Below, one piece after another: positions 16,651-24,907 of a stretch of 64,000 nucleotides of DNA. Origin of the DNA: Mycobacterium sp. E2733 (GTDB lineage: Bacteria > Actinomycetota > Actinomycetes > Mycobacteriales > Mycobacteriaceae); the NCBI RefSeq assembly GCF_001667585.1, contig NZ_LZJZ01000083.1:271500-335499 (forward strand), read 5' to 3'. Both the position numbers and the translations under genes were made by a program. A model generated the notes under the pieces. That model searched no databases, was not told where the DNA came from, and worked only from the letters and a program-made list of their open reading frames with translations. The stretch's first letter is position 1. Each line of letters begins with the position of its first letter.

Positions 16651-17490
16651 ATGAATCGAGTTTCGGTAATCACGGGCGGCGCGGGTGGCATGGGTCTGGC
16701 CACGGCCAAGATCGTCGGCCGCGACCACGCCGTGGTCCTCTGCGACGTCCGCCAGGACCGGCTGAAGGCGGCGGCCGCAGCACTGGAAGGGCTCGGGATG
16801 AGGCCCACGGCCGTCGACTGTGACGTCACCGACCCGGGGGCAGTGACTGAGCTGCTCGAAACGGCGAAGGGCCTCGGGACGCTCGCCTCGGTCATCCATA
16901 CCGCGGGAGTGAGCCCGAGCATGGGCCCCGCCGACTACGTCATGCGGACCAACGCGCTCGGCACGCTCAACGTCAACGAGGCGTTTTACGCCGCGGCAGG
17001 CGAGGGCGCCGTGATCGTCAACGTGGCGTCGATGGCGGCCCACATTCTGCCCGCGGAAATGGTTCCGGTGGACCAGTTCCCGCTGGCGCTGCGGGACGCC
17101 GACGCCTTCCTGGAGGCCCTGATGACGACCTGCAACATCGTGCCCGAGGAGGCTAGGTCCGGCCTCGCTTACGCCGTCAGCAAGAGCTTCGTGAAGTGGT
17201 ACAGCCAGTCACAGGCGGAAAGATTCAACGCGCGCGGATTGCGCATCGTGTCGGTCTCGCCGGGGTCGATCGACACCGAGATGGGCCGGCTCGAGGAGCA
17301 GGCCGGCGCGGGCGCGATGGTCACCAACGCCGCGGTCCCGCGATGGGGCAAGCCCGAGGAGATGGCCGAGCTGCTCGCGTTCTGCGCCAGCGATAAGGCG
17401 GGCTACCTGACCGGCACCGACATCCTCAATGACGGCGGCGTTATCGCCTCGATGACCGAGCGCGCCAGGGTGGCCGCCGCCACCGGTTGA
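16651..17490 (+). CDS. SDR oxidoreductase, hydroxysteroid-dehydrogenase-like
   Basis: A 279-residue SDR with TGGAGGMG at residues 8-15, an acidic NAD-selecting residue in LCDVRQD, HTAG in place of NNAG, and YAVSK as the catalytic pair. It has a long insertion around VPVDQFPLALRDADAFLEAL before the catalytic Tyr. The overall pattern resembles the SDR at 5364. Its stop precedes the NDMA-type alcohol dehydrogenase by 62 nt on the same strand, suggesting an operon for successive alcohol oxidations at the left edge of the oxygenase cluster. Confidence 0.87.
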   Translation: MNRVSVITGGAGGMGLATAKIVGRDHAVVLCDVRQDRLKAAAAALEGLGMRPTAVDCDVTDPGAVTELLETAKGLGTLASVIHTAGVSPSMGPADYVMRTNALGTLNVNEAFYAAAGEGAVIVNVASMAAHILPAEMVPVDQFPLALRDADAFLEALMTTCNIVPEEARSGLAYAVSKSFVKWYSQSQAERFNARGLRIVSVSPGSIDTEMGRLEEQAGAGAMVTNAAVPRWGKPEEMAELLAFCASDKAGYLTGTDILNDGGVIASMTERARVAAATG

Positions 17491-17552
17491 GTCGGCTGCG
17501 ACGAACCAGGCATTGTGCCATCGAATTGCCCGGCAGAAAGGTGCACGAGTCG

Positions 17553-18713
17553 ATGCGAAGCCGCGCGGCCATCGTCTACGAATACGGCGGTCCGTGGACC
17601 GTCGAGGAATTCGAGCTGGACTCGCCGAAGGCGGGCGAGGTGTTGGTGCGCCTGGCCGCCACCGGACTCTGCCACTCCGACGAGCACATCCGGCAGGGGA
17701 AGCTGGCCGCGCCGCCGGAAACGTTGCGCGCCCTCGGATTACCCGCCATGTCGCCGACGATCGGCGGACACGAGGGCTCCGGCGTGGTCATCGAGGTCGG
17801 GGACGGTGTAGCCGGTTTCGCGCCGGGCGACCACGTGGTGACGTCCTTCGTCGCGGTCTGCGGCCAATGCCGCTGGTGCGCCTCGGGGATGGAGTACCTC
17901 TGCGACAAGGGGGCCGGGACCCTGGCGCCGGGCATGCCGACCGACGGCACCTTCCGCCATCACACCGTCGACGGCCGAGACCTCGGCCACGTGTCCAAGA
18001 TCGGCGCGTTCGCCGAACACACTGTGGTGGCGGCGAATTCGCTGGTCAAGATCGACCCGGTCTTTCCGCTGGTGCCCGCCGCGCTGCTGGCGTGCGCGGT
18101 GCCCACAGGGTACGGGTCGGCGGCCCGCCGCGCCGGGGTACGGGGCGGTGACACGGTGGTGGTGATCGGCACCGGCGGAATCGGAACCGCGGCGGTTCAG
18201 GGCGCCCGCATCAGCGGCGCCGCGCGGATCGTCGCGGTCGACGTGAGCGACTTCAAGCGCAGCTCCGCAATGGCTTTCGGTGCGACGCACGCCGCCGCGA
18301 CGGCGACCGACGCGCTCGAGCTGGTGCGCGACCTGACCCGCGGCGTGATGGCGGATGCGGTCGTGGTCTCCCCCGCCATGATCGGCGAGGCCGACGTCGG
18401 GACGGCGCTGGCGCTCACCCGCAAGGGCGGCACGTGCGTGCTGACCGGGCTGCCGGCGCCCGCGACGGCATCGATCGACGTCGCGCTGCAGGACTTCATC
18501 CTGATGAACAAGACGTTGTGCGGCACGGTGTTCGGCTCGTGCAATCCCAAGAGCGACATCGCGCTGCTGGCCACGCTGTACGAGTCCGGTCAGCTACTCC
18601 TCGACGAGATGATCACCAAGCGCTACCGGCTCGACGACATCAACGACGCCTACGCCGACCTGGTGGGCGGCCGCCTGATCCGCGGGGTCATCGACTTCGG
18701 CCTGGGCCACTAG
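17553..18713 (+). CDS. NDMA-type zinc alcohol dehydrogenase (Rxyl_3153-like MDR)
   Basis: A 386-residue medium-chain dehydrogenase. Catalytic zinc ligands lie in GLCHSDEH and GGHEGSG, structural zinc Cys in CGQCRWCASGMEYLC, and the Rossmann motif in VVVIGTGGIGT. The region GTFRHHTVDGRDLGHVSKIGAF and the overall length fit the NDMA-dependent group that carries tightly bound nicotinamide and is linked to mycofactocin redox recycling. Start: the frame is open upstream, but ATG 17553 follows AGAAAGG and matches family N-termini (MRSRAAIVYEYG). Its last 120 nt are antisense to the end of the first monooxygenase gene. Confidence 0.88.
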   Translation: MRSRAAIVYEYGGPWTVEEFELDSPKAGEVLVRLAATGLCHSDEHIRQGKLAAPPETLRALGLPAMSPTIGGHEGSGVVIEVGDGVAGFAPGDHVVTSFVAVCGQCRWCASGMEYLCDKGAGTLAPGMPTDGTFRHHTVDGRDLGHVSKIGAFAEHTVVAANSLVKIDPVFPLVPAALLACAVPTGYGSAARRAGVRGGDTVVVIGTGGIGTAAVQGARISGAARIVAVDVSDFKRSSAMAFGATHAAATATDALELVRDLTRGVMADAVVVSPAMIGEADVGTALALTRKGGTCVLTGLPAPATASIDVALQDFILMNKTLCGTVFGSCNPKSDIALLATLYESGQLLLDEMITKRYRLDDINDAYADLVGGRLIRGVIDFGLGH

Positions 18714-20222
18714 CCAGTCTCGCGGCCGGAGCCGCCAGGTCCGGCGGGCGTACTCCAGCTCGGTGTAAGGCCACTGGGTGACGATGCGTCCGGTGGGTGA
18801 ACGGAAGTAGCTGTCGCACCGGGTCCAGATGGTGCGCTCCAGGTCCGCGGAAAGCTGGTCGTTATAGCGCTTTTCGGCTTCCGGCCGGACGTCGATGTAG
18901 CCACCCCTGCGCGCCACCCGGCTGACCGCGCTGGCAACCAGACGCGCACCGGCCTCCAGGATGTAGACGATCGAGTTGCCACCCTGGTTGGTGTTGGGGC
19001 CGTAGAGCATGAAGAAGTTCGGGAAGCCGCTCACCGCGACGCCCAGGTAGGCGCTCGGGTCATCACCCCACCGCTCGTGCAGGCTTTGGCCGCCCCGTCC
19101 GATCACCTCGATCCCGGCGAGATAGCGGCTGGTCTGGAACCCGGTCGCGCACACGATGGCGTCGGCGTCCACCATTTTGCCGCTGACAGTCGCGATCGCC
19201 GTCTCGGTTACGCGTGCGATCGGTTCGGTTACCAGATCGACCTGGTCCTTTTGTAGCGCCAGATAGTAGTCATCGCCGAGTAGCACCCGCTTGCAGCGGA
19301 ATGGATAGTCGGGCGTCAGCGCCCGGCGCAGCCGCTCGTCGGCGACAGTGCGCTCCAGGAACGATGTCGCGACCCGTGAGCGATGTGCCACCTGTGGGTC
19401 TTCGACTGCGTTTCCGGCAAAGTCGTGGAACTGCTTCCAGATTCGCCACCGTTCCCTGCGAGCCGCCCACGGCTGTCGGCGAAACCTTGCCAGTTCCCTG
19501 TCACTGAACGGACGGTCATCCTTGGGAACCATCCAGGGCGGCGTTCGCTGAAACACGGTTACACCCGAGGCGATTCGAGCGAGTTCCGGGACCACCTGCA
19601 CGGCGCTGGCGCCCGTGCCGATCACCGCGACCTTCCGGCCGGCCAGGTCCACGCCCGGATCCCACGCCGACGTGTGCATCAAGTGGCCGCGGTAGCCGGT
19701 GAGGCCCTCGATGTCTGGCAGCCTGGGAGCGCCGAACAGGCCGACAGCGCTGACCACCACGTCGGCCCGCATGGTGGTGACGGTGTCGCTATTCGCTTGC
19801 TGCAGCTGCAATTCCCACTGCCCACTGCCCTCGTCCCATCGCGCGTGCCGTACGTAAGTCCGCAAGGTCAGGTGGCCGCGCAGGTCGAAGTCGTCGGCCA
19901 CAGATTCGAGGTAGGCCAAGATCTCGGGCTGGCGCGCGTAGGTGCGGCTCCAGGATTTGTTGGGCGCGAACGAGAACGAGTACAGGTGGCTTTGCACGTC
20001 GCACGCGGCGCCGGGATAGGTGTTGCGCCGCCACGTCCCGCCGACGCCGTCGCCGCCCTCGATGATCACCAGATCGTCGATGCCGGCCCGGCGTAGCGCG
20101 ACTGCCGCGGCTATACCGCCGAAACCCGCCCCGATGATCGCGACTCTGGGCTGGGCGCGCCGGCGTGTCGCCGCCCGCAGCCGACCAAGCGAATACCGGC
20201 GACTGGCCGCGCGGCTCGTCAC
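18594..20222 (-). CDS. Baeyer-Villiger-type flavin monooxygenase 1
   Basis: A 542-residue FAD/NADPH monooxygenase. The FAD Rossmann motif GAGFGG is at residues 31-36, the Baeyer-Villiger fingerprint appears as YRGHLMHTSAWD (Tyr for the usual Phe) near 170, and the second Rossmann motif is GTGASA. Such enzymes insert oxygen beside a ketone to give an ester or lactone. The GTG start at 20222 overlaps the TGA of the next monooxygenase (GTGA), so the two are translationally coupled. The C-terminal about 38 residues after RLRPRDW run antisense over the alcohol dehydrogenase end and look like an extension past the normal family end. Confidence 0.87.
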   Translation of the reverse strand: MTSRAASRRYSLGRLRAATRRRAQPRVAIIGAGFGGIAAAVALRRAGIDDLVIIEGGDGVGGTWRRNTYPGAACDVQSHLYSFSFAPNKSWSRTYARQPEILAYLESVADDFDLRGHLTLRTYVRHARWDEGSGQWELQLQQANSDTVTTMRADVVVSAVGLFGAPRLPDIEGLTGYRGHLMHTSAWDPGVDLAGRKVAVIGTGASAVQVVPELARIASGVTVFQRTPPWMVPKDDRPFSDRELARFRRQPWAARRERWRIWKQFHDFAGNAVEDPQVAHRSRVATSFLERTVADERLRRALTPDYPFRCKRVLLGDDYYLALQKDQVDLVTEPIARVTETAIATVSGKMVDADAIVCATGFQTSRYLAGIEVIGRGGQSLHERWGDDPSAYLGVAVSGFPNFFMLYGPNTNQGGNSIVYILEAGARLVASAVSRVARRGGYIDVRPEAEKRYNDQLSADLERTIWTRCDSYFRSPTGRIVTQWPYTELEYARRTWRLRPRDWLVAQAEVDDPADQAAAHQVGVGVVDVVEPVALGDHLVEE

Positions 20223-22021
20223 GGTGCGACCTGGTGGGTTCGCAAAACCAGTCCCTCCAGCGCACCGCCAGCACGCCATTCCGCGAGGATGTCGGCGTAT
20301 TCCGTTGGGGTCCCGAAGAAAAAGCTGCCCTGCCGGGTTTTGACGTCGGCCTGCCCCTCCCGATTGTAATAACCGGGAGTGCAGGTCTTCGCCCGCTCGG
20401 CGGTGAGAGCGGAGCGGGCCAGCACGGTGTCAACCCACGCGGCCTCGGCGTCGCGGGACGCCTCGATCTCGGTGACGCCTTGCTCGAGGCCGCGGGCGAT
20501 GATCCAGGCGACATGGCGGGCCTGCACGTCAAGGAGGTAAGGGAAATTCACGGTGAGTCCGGACTGCGCGATGCTTTCGATGAAACAGTTCGGGAAGCCG
20601 TGCACGCTGAGGCCGTGGAAGGTTCGGATCCCGTCGCGCCAGGCATCCGTCAGCGTGAGGCCGTCCCGCCCGATCACTTCGAAGCCGGTGCGGCGGCTGT
20701 AGTCGGTGCCCACCTCGAACCCGGTGGCGAAGATCAAACAGTCCAACTCGTATTCGATTCCGTCGACGACGACGCCGGCCTCGGTGATGCGCTCGACCCC
20801 GCGGCCGTGGGTGTCGACGAGAGTGACATTGTCGCGGTTGAAGGCCTGTAGGTATTCGTCGTGAAAGCAGGGCCGTTTGCAGAAGTAGCCATACCACGGC
20901 TTGAGCGCCTCAGCGGTCGCGCGGTCGGCCACGAGGGCATCCACGCGGGCACGGATCTCTTCCATCTGGGCGAAGTCGGCCAGTTCAACTTCGCGGACCC
21001 GCTGCAGTGGGTCGGACCCATTGCCGGCGTCGTGGCGCATCACCGGCAGCTTGCGCGTGATACTGGTCCAGGCGTCTGCGACCAGGTCTTCATCGGCATA
21101 GCCTCCGGCGGTGAGAATCTGGAAGTTTTCGATGCGGCGCTGCTGCCAGCCGGGTGACAGGGTTTGCACCCACTGCGGGTCGGTCGGCGCATCCGCCCGC
21201 ACATTGACCGACGAGGGCGTGCGCTGAAAGACGCTGAGGTGCCGACTCTTTCGTGCCAGGTGTGGCACACACTGGATCGCCGTAGCGCCGGTGCCGATGA
21301 TGCCGACGCGCTTGTCGGCCAGATGTTCAAGATCGTTGCCGGTGAAAGCGTAATCCCAGCGGCTGGTGTGGAACATGTGGCCGCGAAATGACGCGATTCC
21401 CGGTATGCCGGGCAGCTTCGGCTTGTTCAAGTAGCCGTTAGCCATCGAGATGAACTTGGCCCGCATGGCGTCGCCGAGATCGGTGGTGATGACCCACACA
21501 GAATCCTCGGGTTCCCAACGGATCTCCCGCACCTCGGTCTGCAGGCATGCGTCGCGGTAGAGGTCATAGTGCTCGGCGATGCGCTGGCAGTGCGCGAAGA
21601 TCTCCGCACCCTTGGCGTACTTCTCGGTTGGGATGTAGCCGAGCTCCTCGAGTAGAGGCATGTACACGTACGACTCGACGTCACAAGCTATCCCCGGGTA
21701 GCGATTCCAATACCAGGTGCCGCCGACGTCGGCCGCCTTGTCGATCAGTCGCACACTGTCCACGCCCTGTTCGCGCAACCGTGCACCGGTCAGCAGCCCG
21801 CCGAAGCCGGCTCCGATGACCGCCACGTCGACCGTGTCGGTAAGCGGCTCGCGGGTCCGGTGCGGATCGGCCCATGGATCCTCGGCGAAGGAAGCGAACC
21901 GGCCCGCCACTTCTACGTATTGTTGGATGCCGTCAGGCCGTAGCCGTCGCCGCCGCTCCCGGTCGTACTTTCGTCGTAACGCCTCTTCGTCGAATGGCAG
22001 ACCGTCCGTTGTCGTCACCAT
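20219..22021 (-). CDS. Baeyer-Villiger monooxygenase 2 (long, CPDMO-like group)
   Basis: A 600-residue type I Baeyer-Villiger monooxygenase with an N-terminal extension of about 65 residues, as in the cyclopentadecanone-monooxygenase-like group. GAGFGG is at 70-75, the full fingerprint [12 protein letters not shown] near 211, and the NADPH Rossmann GTGATA follows. These enzymes turn bulky or cyclic ketones into esters or lactones. It is the first gene of the leftward operon with monooxygenase 1. Its promoter, about 80 nt upstream, has a perfect palindrome between the -35 and -10 elements. The ketone is probably made by the nearby dehydrogenases or the P450; its identity is unknown. Confidence 0.9.
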   Translation of the reverse strand: MVTTTDGLPFDEEALRRKYDRERRRRLRPDGIQQYVEVAGRFASFAEDPWADPHRTREPLTDTVDVAVIGAGFGGLLTGARLREQGVDSVRLIDKAADVGGTWYWNRYPGIACDVESYVYMPLLEELGYIPTEKYAKGAEIFAHCQRIAEHYDLYRDACLQTEVREIRWEPEDSVWVITTDLGDAMRAKFISMANGYLNKPKLPGIPGIASFRGHMFHTSRWDYAFTGNDLEHLADKRVGIIGTGATAIQCVPHLARKSRHLSVFQRTPSSVNVRADAPTDPQWVQTLSPGWQQRRIENFQILTAGGYADEDLVADAWTSITRKLPVMRHDAGNGSDPLQRVREVELADFAQMEEIRARVDALVADRATAEALKPWYGYFCKRPCFHDEYLQAFNRDNVTLVDTHGRGVERITEAGVVVDGIEYELDCLIFATGFEVGTDYSRRTGFEVIGRDGLTLTDAWRDGIRTFHGLSVHGFPNCFIESIAQSGLTVNFPYLLDVQARHVAWIIARGLEQGVTEIEASRDAEAAWVDTVLARSALTAERAKTCTPGYYNREGQADVKTRQGSFFFGTPTEYADILAEWRAGGALEGLVLRTHQVAP

Positions 22022-22096
22022 CTACGACCCCTTCTGCCGGCTCGCTGGGCGAACCGCGTCGCCCAGGGCACGTACGCGTCAGGCGTACACCGCGAG

Positions 22097-22124
22097 CATA
22101 TAATCAATCGATTGATCATATCAA
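22097..22124 (-). promoter_or_regulatory. Promoter of monooxygenase operon with operator in spacer
   Basis: Reading leftward: -35 TTGATA (22124-22119), a 16-nt spacer, -10 TATATG (22102-22097). The spacer contains the perfect 14-bp palindrome ATCAATCGATTGAT (22103-22116). Repressor binding here would block RNA polymerase. Related palindromes occur at 22947, 24081 and 29389. Confidence 0.65.
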
Positions 22125-22155
22125 TCGTCCCTCCCCGCGCCCGTGATCGCTCGGC

Positions 22156-22797
22156 TCAACGCCGAGGTGCGCGACCCGTCGAGAACAGTGCGCCTCTGAT
22201 CAGCGGCTTCGCCGCCGAAAGTGCACGCTGGTACGCCTTGGGCGAGGCCGTTGCGGCCAGTTCGGTCAGGCCATACAGCAGCGCATAGATCGCGTCGACG
22301 GTGGCTCGTGCCTGCGCGCGGCCGCCCGAGCGCCGGTGGCGATACGCATCGTGGATCACGCCCTCGATGATTTCGCGCAGTGCGTGCAGTTCGGTATCGC
22401 CACCGGTCGCCGGCGAAAGGCCGACGGCCCCCTGGGCGCGGATCGCCCACTCGAAAGCCGCCAGGTCGGGATACTCACGCATCAGCCGACTGGACTCATC
22501 CAAGACGGCCTCTATCCGGTCCACCGCGCTCCCCGGCTGTTCGGCGGCCCGGCGCAACCGGGGCAGCGCGACTTCGGTCCTCGCCGCGATGGCCGCGTTG
22601 ATCAGCTCGGTCTTGTTCGGGAAGTAGTTGTAGAGGCTGGCACTGGTGACGTTGGCCGTTCGCGCGATTTCGCGAATCGTTGCCCGCGAATAACCCCTCT
22701 CGGCCACACACCGCATCGTGGCGGCGATGATGCGCTGACGCGTCCGCTCGCCGCTTGCGCCGACAGGACGGCCCAGCTGATTTGTCGTCGTGATCAT
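22156..22797 (-). CDS. TetR-family regulator A of the oxygenase cluster
   Basis: A 213-residue TetR protein: RTRQRIIAATMRCVAERGY, then REIARTANVTSASLYNYFPNKTELI forms the DNA-binding domain. It is a clear paralogue of the regulator at 24201: both start with a QLGRPVGA segment, and their core and C-termini align throughout. Start: ATG 22797 gives the same N-terminal length as the paralogue; a TTG at 22809 is possible. It is divergent from the luciferase-like gene, with an operator-like palindrome between them. It probably binds the shared ATCAA-N4-TTGAT sites, perhaps with its paralogue, and may sense a CoA ester or ketone. Confidence 0.9.
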   Translation of the reverse strand: MITTTNQLGRPVGASGERTRQRIIAATMRCVAERGYSRATIREIARTANVTSASLYNYFPNKTELINAAIAARTEVALPRLRRAAEQPGSAVDRIEAVLDESSRLMREYPDLAAFEWAIRAQGAVGLSPATGGDTELHALREIIEGVIHDAYRHRRSGGRAQARATVDAIYALLYGLTELAATASPKAYQRALSAAKPLIRGALFSTGRAPRR

Positions 22798-22945
22798 GTC
22801 TCCAGCCAATTCTCGTCAGCCACTCCTCCTGGATTGCAACACGGTCATCGGCCGGAGCGTCAGCCGGCCGGCGGAGCGCTGTGCGACTGTAGGCCATATT
22901 AGGTGGCGCGCACACTTGTGCGAGCAGGTTGTCGGCACGCTGATA

Positions 22946-22969
22946 ATTAAACAATCGATCGCTTAATAT
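22946..22969. promoter_or_regulatory. Operator-like palindrome between TetR-A and luciferase-like gene
   Basis: TTAAACAATCGATCGCTTAA (22947-22966) is a 20-bp palindrome with two mismatched pairs, extendable by one matched pair each side. It overlaps a rightward -10 candidate, TAATAT (22964-22969). Its centre ACAATCGATCG resembles the other three cluster sites. The position would allow control of both divergent genes. Confidence 0.6.
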
Positions 22970-23053
22970 GTTGTGACGGCGCCGGCGTTGCGATTGGCGT
23001 TGCGCCCTTCCGCCGGAGGTGCTGCCGTCGAATGACCACTGAAAGAGTGATCC

Positions 23054-24091
23054 ATGGGTTTGATGACCGCATTGCGCTTCAACATGACCAACGTCGCCGA
23101 TCCCGCGGGACGGCACGGGGATCGCTACCAGGCCGCCCTGGATATGGCCGCATACGCTGACCAACACGGCTTCACCGGTATCAGTTGCGAGGAACATCAT
23201 CTGGCGGCAACCGGGTGGCTGCCCTCGCCGCTGATCATGGCCGCCGCCCTGGCGGGCCGGACCACTCGGGTGCGCATCAGCATCAACGCCCTGCTGATCA
23301 CTCTCTACGACCCGGTGCGGCTGGCTGAAGACATCGCGGTACTGGACAACATTTCCAACGGCAGATTCAGTTTCGTTGCGGGCATGGGTTATCGGCCCGA
23401 GGAATACGCGGCGGTCGGCAAAGACTGGACGCGGCGCGGCGAGTTGATGGATCGCTGCATCGAGGTGCTGCTCGACGCGTGGGGCGACGATCCTTTCGAG
23501 TACAACGGGCGAACCGTCAATGTCACCCCCAAGCCACACACCCGCCCTCGGCCGTTCTTTTTCATCGGCGGCATGAGCGCTGCTGCTGCGCGGCGCGCGG
23601 CGCGCTTCGGGTTACCGTTCGCGCCGCCCATGGCCATGCCCGACGTGGAAGCGGTTTACACCGAAGAACTCCAAAAACGCGGCCGCCGCGGTTTTGTCTA
23701 CCGCCCGGAGAACGGCAGCACCGTGACGTTGTTGAGCTGCGACCCAGACGCCATGTGGAGCACCTACGGACACTGCATCATCAACGAAGTGAGGGAATAC
23801 AGCCGGTGGAAACGTCCGGGCGTCACCCGTCCCCACGACGTGGCGGCGCAATCGGTCGAAGACGTGCGCAGGCGCAACATCGTGGAGATCCTCTCCCCCG
23901 AGCAGCTGCTCAGTCAGATCGCCGATGGCAGAAGGGAAGTCGTGATGAACCCCCTCATCGGCGGGCTGCCGCTCGAAGAAGCCTGGGCAAGCCTGCACCT
24001 GCTCACCGAGAAAGTATTGCCTGCGGTCGAGGCGCCGGTCAGTGGATCGAGCACTACCCGGCAGCCCGGCGCCAGTGATATAATCAACTGA
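23054..24091 (+). CDS. Luciferase-like (LLM class) flavin-dependent oxidoreductase
   Basis: A 345-residue TIM-barrel protein of the bacterial luciferase-like superfamily: N-terminal RFNMTNVADPAG, GFTGISCEEHHLAATGWLPS with the conserved His pair, the RVRISINALLITLYDPVRLAEDIAVLDNIS block, and GRFSFVAGMGYRPEEY. These enzymes use reduced FMN or F420 to oxygenate or reduce hydrophobic substrates; mycobacterial sterol loci contain relatives such as Rv3520c. Which cofactor it uses cannot be read from sequence. Its stop codon (24089-24091) lies inside the palindrome in front of the next TetR gene. Confidence 0.88.
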   Translation: MGLMTALRFNMTNVADPAGRHGDRYQAALDMAAYADQHGFTGISCEEHHLAATGWLPSPLIMAAALAGRTTRVRISINALLITLYDPVRLAEDIAVLDNISNGRFSFVAGMGYRPEEYAAVGKDWTRRGELMDRCIEVLLDAWGDDPFEYNGRTVNVTPKPHTRPRPFFFIGGMSAAAARRAARFGLPFAPPMAMPDVEAVYTEELQKRGRRGFVYRPENGSTVTLLSCDPDAMWSTYGHCIINEVREYSRWKRPGVTRPHDVAAQSVEDVRRRNIVEILSPEQLLSQIADGRREVVMNPLIGGLPLEEAWASLHLLTEKVLPAVEAPVSGSSTTRQPGASDIIN

Positions 24092-24098
24092 TCGATTA
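24076..24098 (+). promoter_or_regulatory. Extended -10 promoter and operator for TetR-B operon
   Basis: TGATATAAT (24076-24084) is a perfect extended -10 element. It overlaps TAATCAACTGATCGATTA (24081-24098), an imperfect palindrome related to the sites at 22103 and 29389. The TGA of the luciferase-like gene is within the palindrome. Transcription would start near 24091, leaving a leader of about 110 nt before the TetR-B start at 24201. Confidence 0.6.
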
Positions 24099-24200
24099 AT
24101 AGTTTGGGCGCGATGCGCCAGAGGAAGTGCAGGCGATGTACGTCGAGCCAAATCAGCTAGCGGAGTTTTCCGTCTCTGGGGGCTCCGGGGAACCCCGATC

Positions 24201-24836
24201 ATGACCGTCGCGTCGTCACAGCTCGGCCGGCCGGTGGGTGCCAACGGCGAGGAAACGCGTCGGCGGATCATCACCGCAACCATGCGCTGCGTGGCCGAGG
24301 CCGGATACGCACAGGCAAGCATCCGTGAGATCGCCCGTGCCGCCGGCATGACCAGTGGGAGCCTGTATCACTACTTCCCTAATAAGGCGGAACTACTTAA
24401 GGCGACGGTCAAAGAAATCGAGGAACTGGTGTTCCCGCGGCTCGGCGAGGCCGCCGCCCGTGACGGGGGCGTCGTCGACCGCCTCGAAGCGGTGCTCGAC
24501 GAGTCCGACCGGTTGATGCGCGAATATCCCTACCTGGCCGCGTTCGAACGCGCCATCCGCGCCGAAAGCGCCGCGTACCTGCGCAGCGGAGACCCCGACC
24601 GCACCGGGTTCAAACCCTTGCGGGGCATCATCAGCGACATCATCGAAGACGCCCGCGCGCAGGGTGCGTTGGCCGCCGGCATCGATGCCGCAGGAACCAT
24701 CGACGCGATCTACGCGTTGACCCGCGGCCTGACCGAACAGGCGGCCCACCTGACGCCACCCGCCTACCGCGCCACGCTCAGCGCGGCCAGACAACTGATC
24801 CGAGGAACACTGTTCGCGCCCGACGCCAAGCGCTAA
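24201..24836 (+). CDS. TetR-family regulator B of the oxygenase cluster
   Basis: A 211-residue TetR protein, full-length paralogue of the regulator at 22156. The DNA-binding part is RRIITATMRCVAEAGY, then REIARAAGMTSGSLYHYFPNKAELL; recognition helices of the two paralogues differ at few positions (VTSASLYNY against MTSGSLYHY), which suggests overlapping DNA targets. It heads an operon with the P450 and CoA ligase. The promoter overlaps a palindrome of the shared type, so autoregulation is likely. The paired regulators may divide signals from two intermediates of one pathway. Confidence 0.9.
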   Translation: MTVASSQLGRPVGANGEETRRRIITATMRCVAEAGYAQASIREIARAAGMTSGSLYHYFPNKAELLKATVKEIEELVFPRLGEAAARDGGVVDRLEAVLDESDRLMREYPYLAAFERAIRAESAAYLRSGDPDRTGFKPLRGIISDIIEDARAQGALAAGIDAAGTIDAIYALTRGLTEQAAHLTPPAYRATLSAARQLIRGTLFAPDAKR

Positions 24837-24907
24837 GCCGCGCGGCGCCGTTGACATCGTCGGCCGTATCAACCGAATCCGCTGCCGCTATACGAAGGAA
24901 GCCACAG

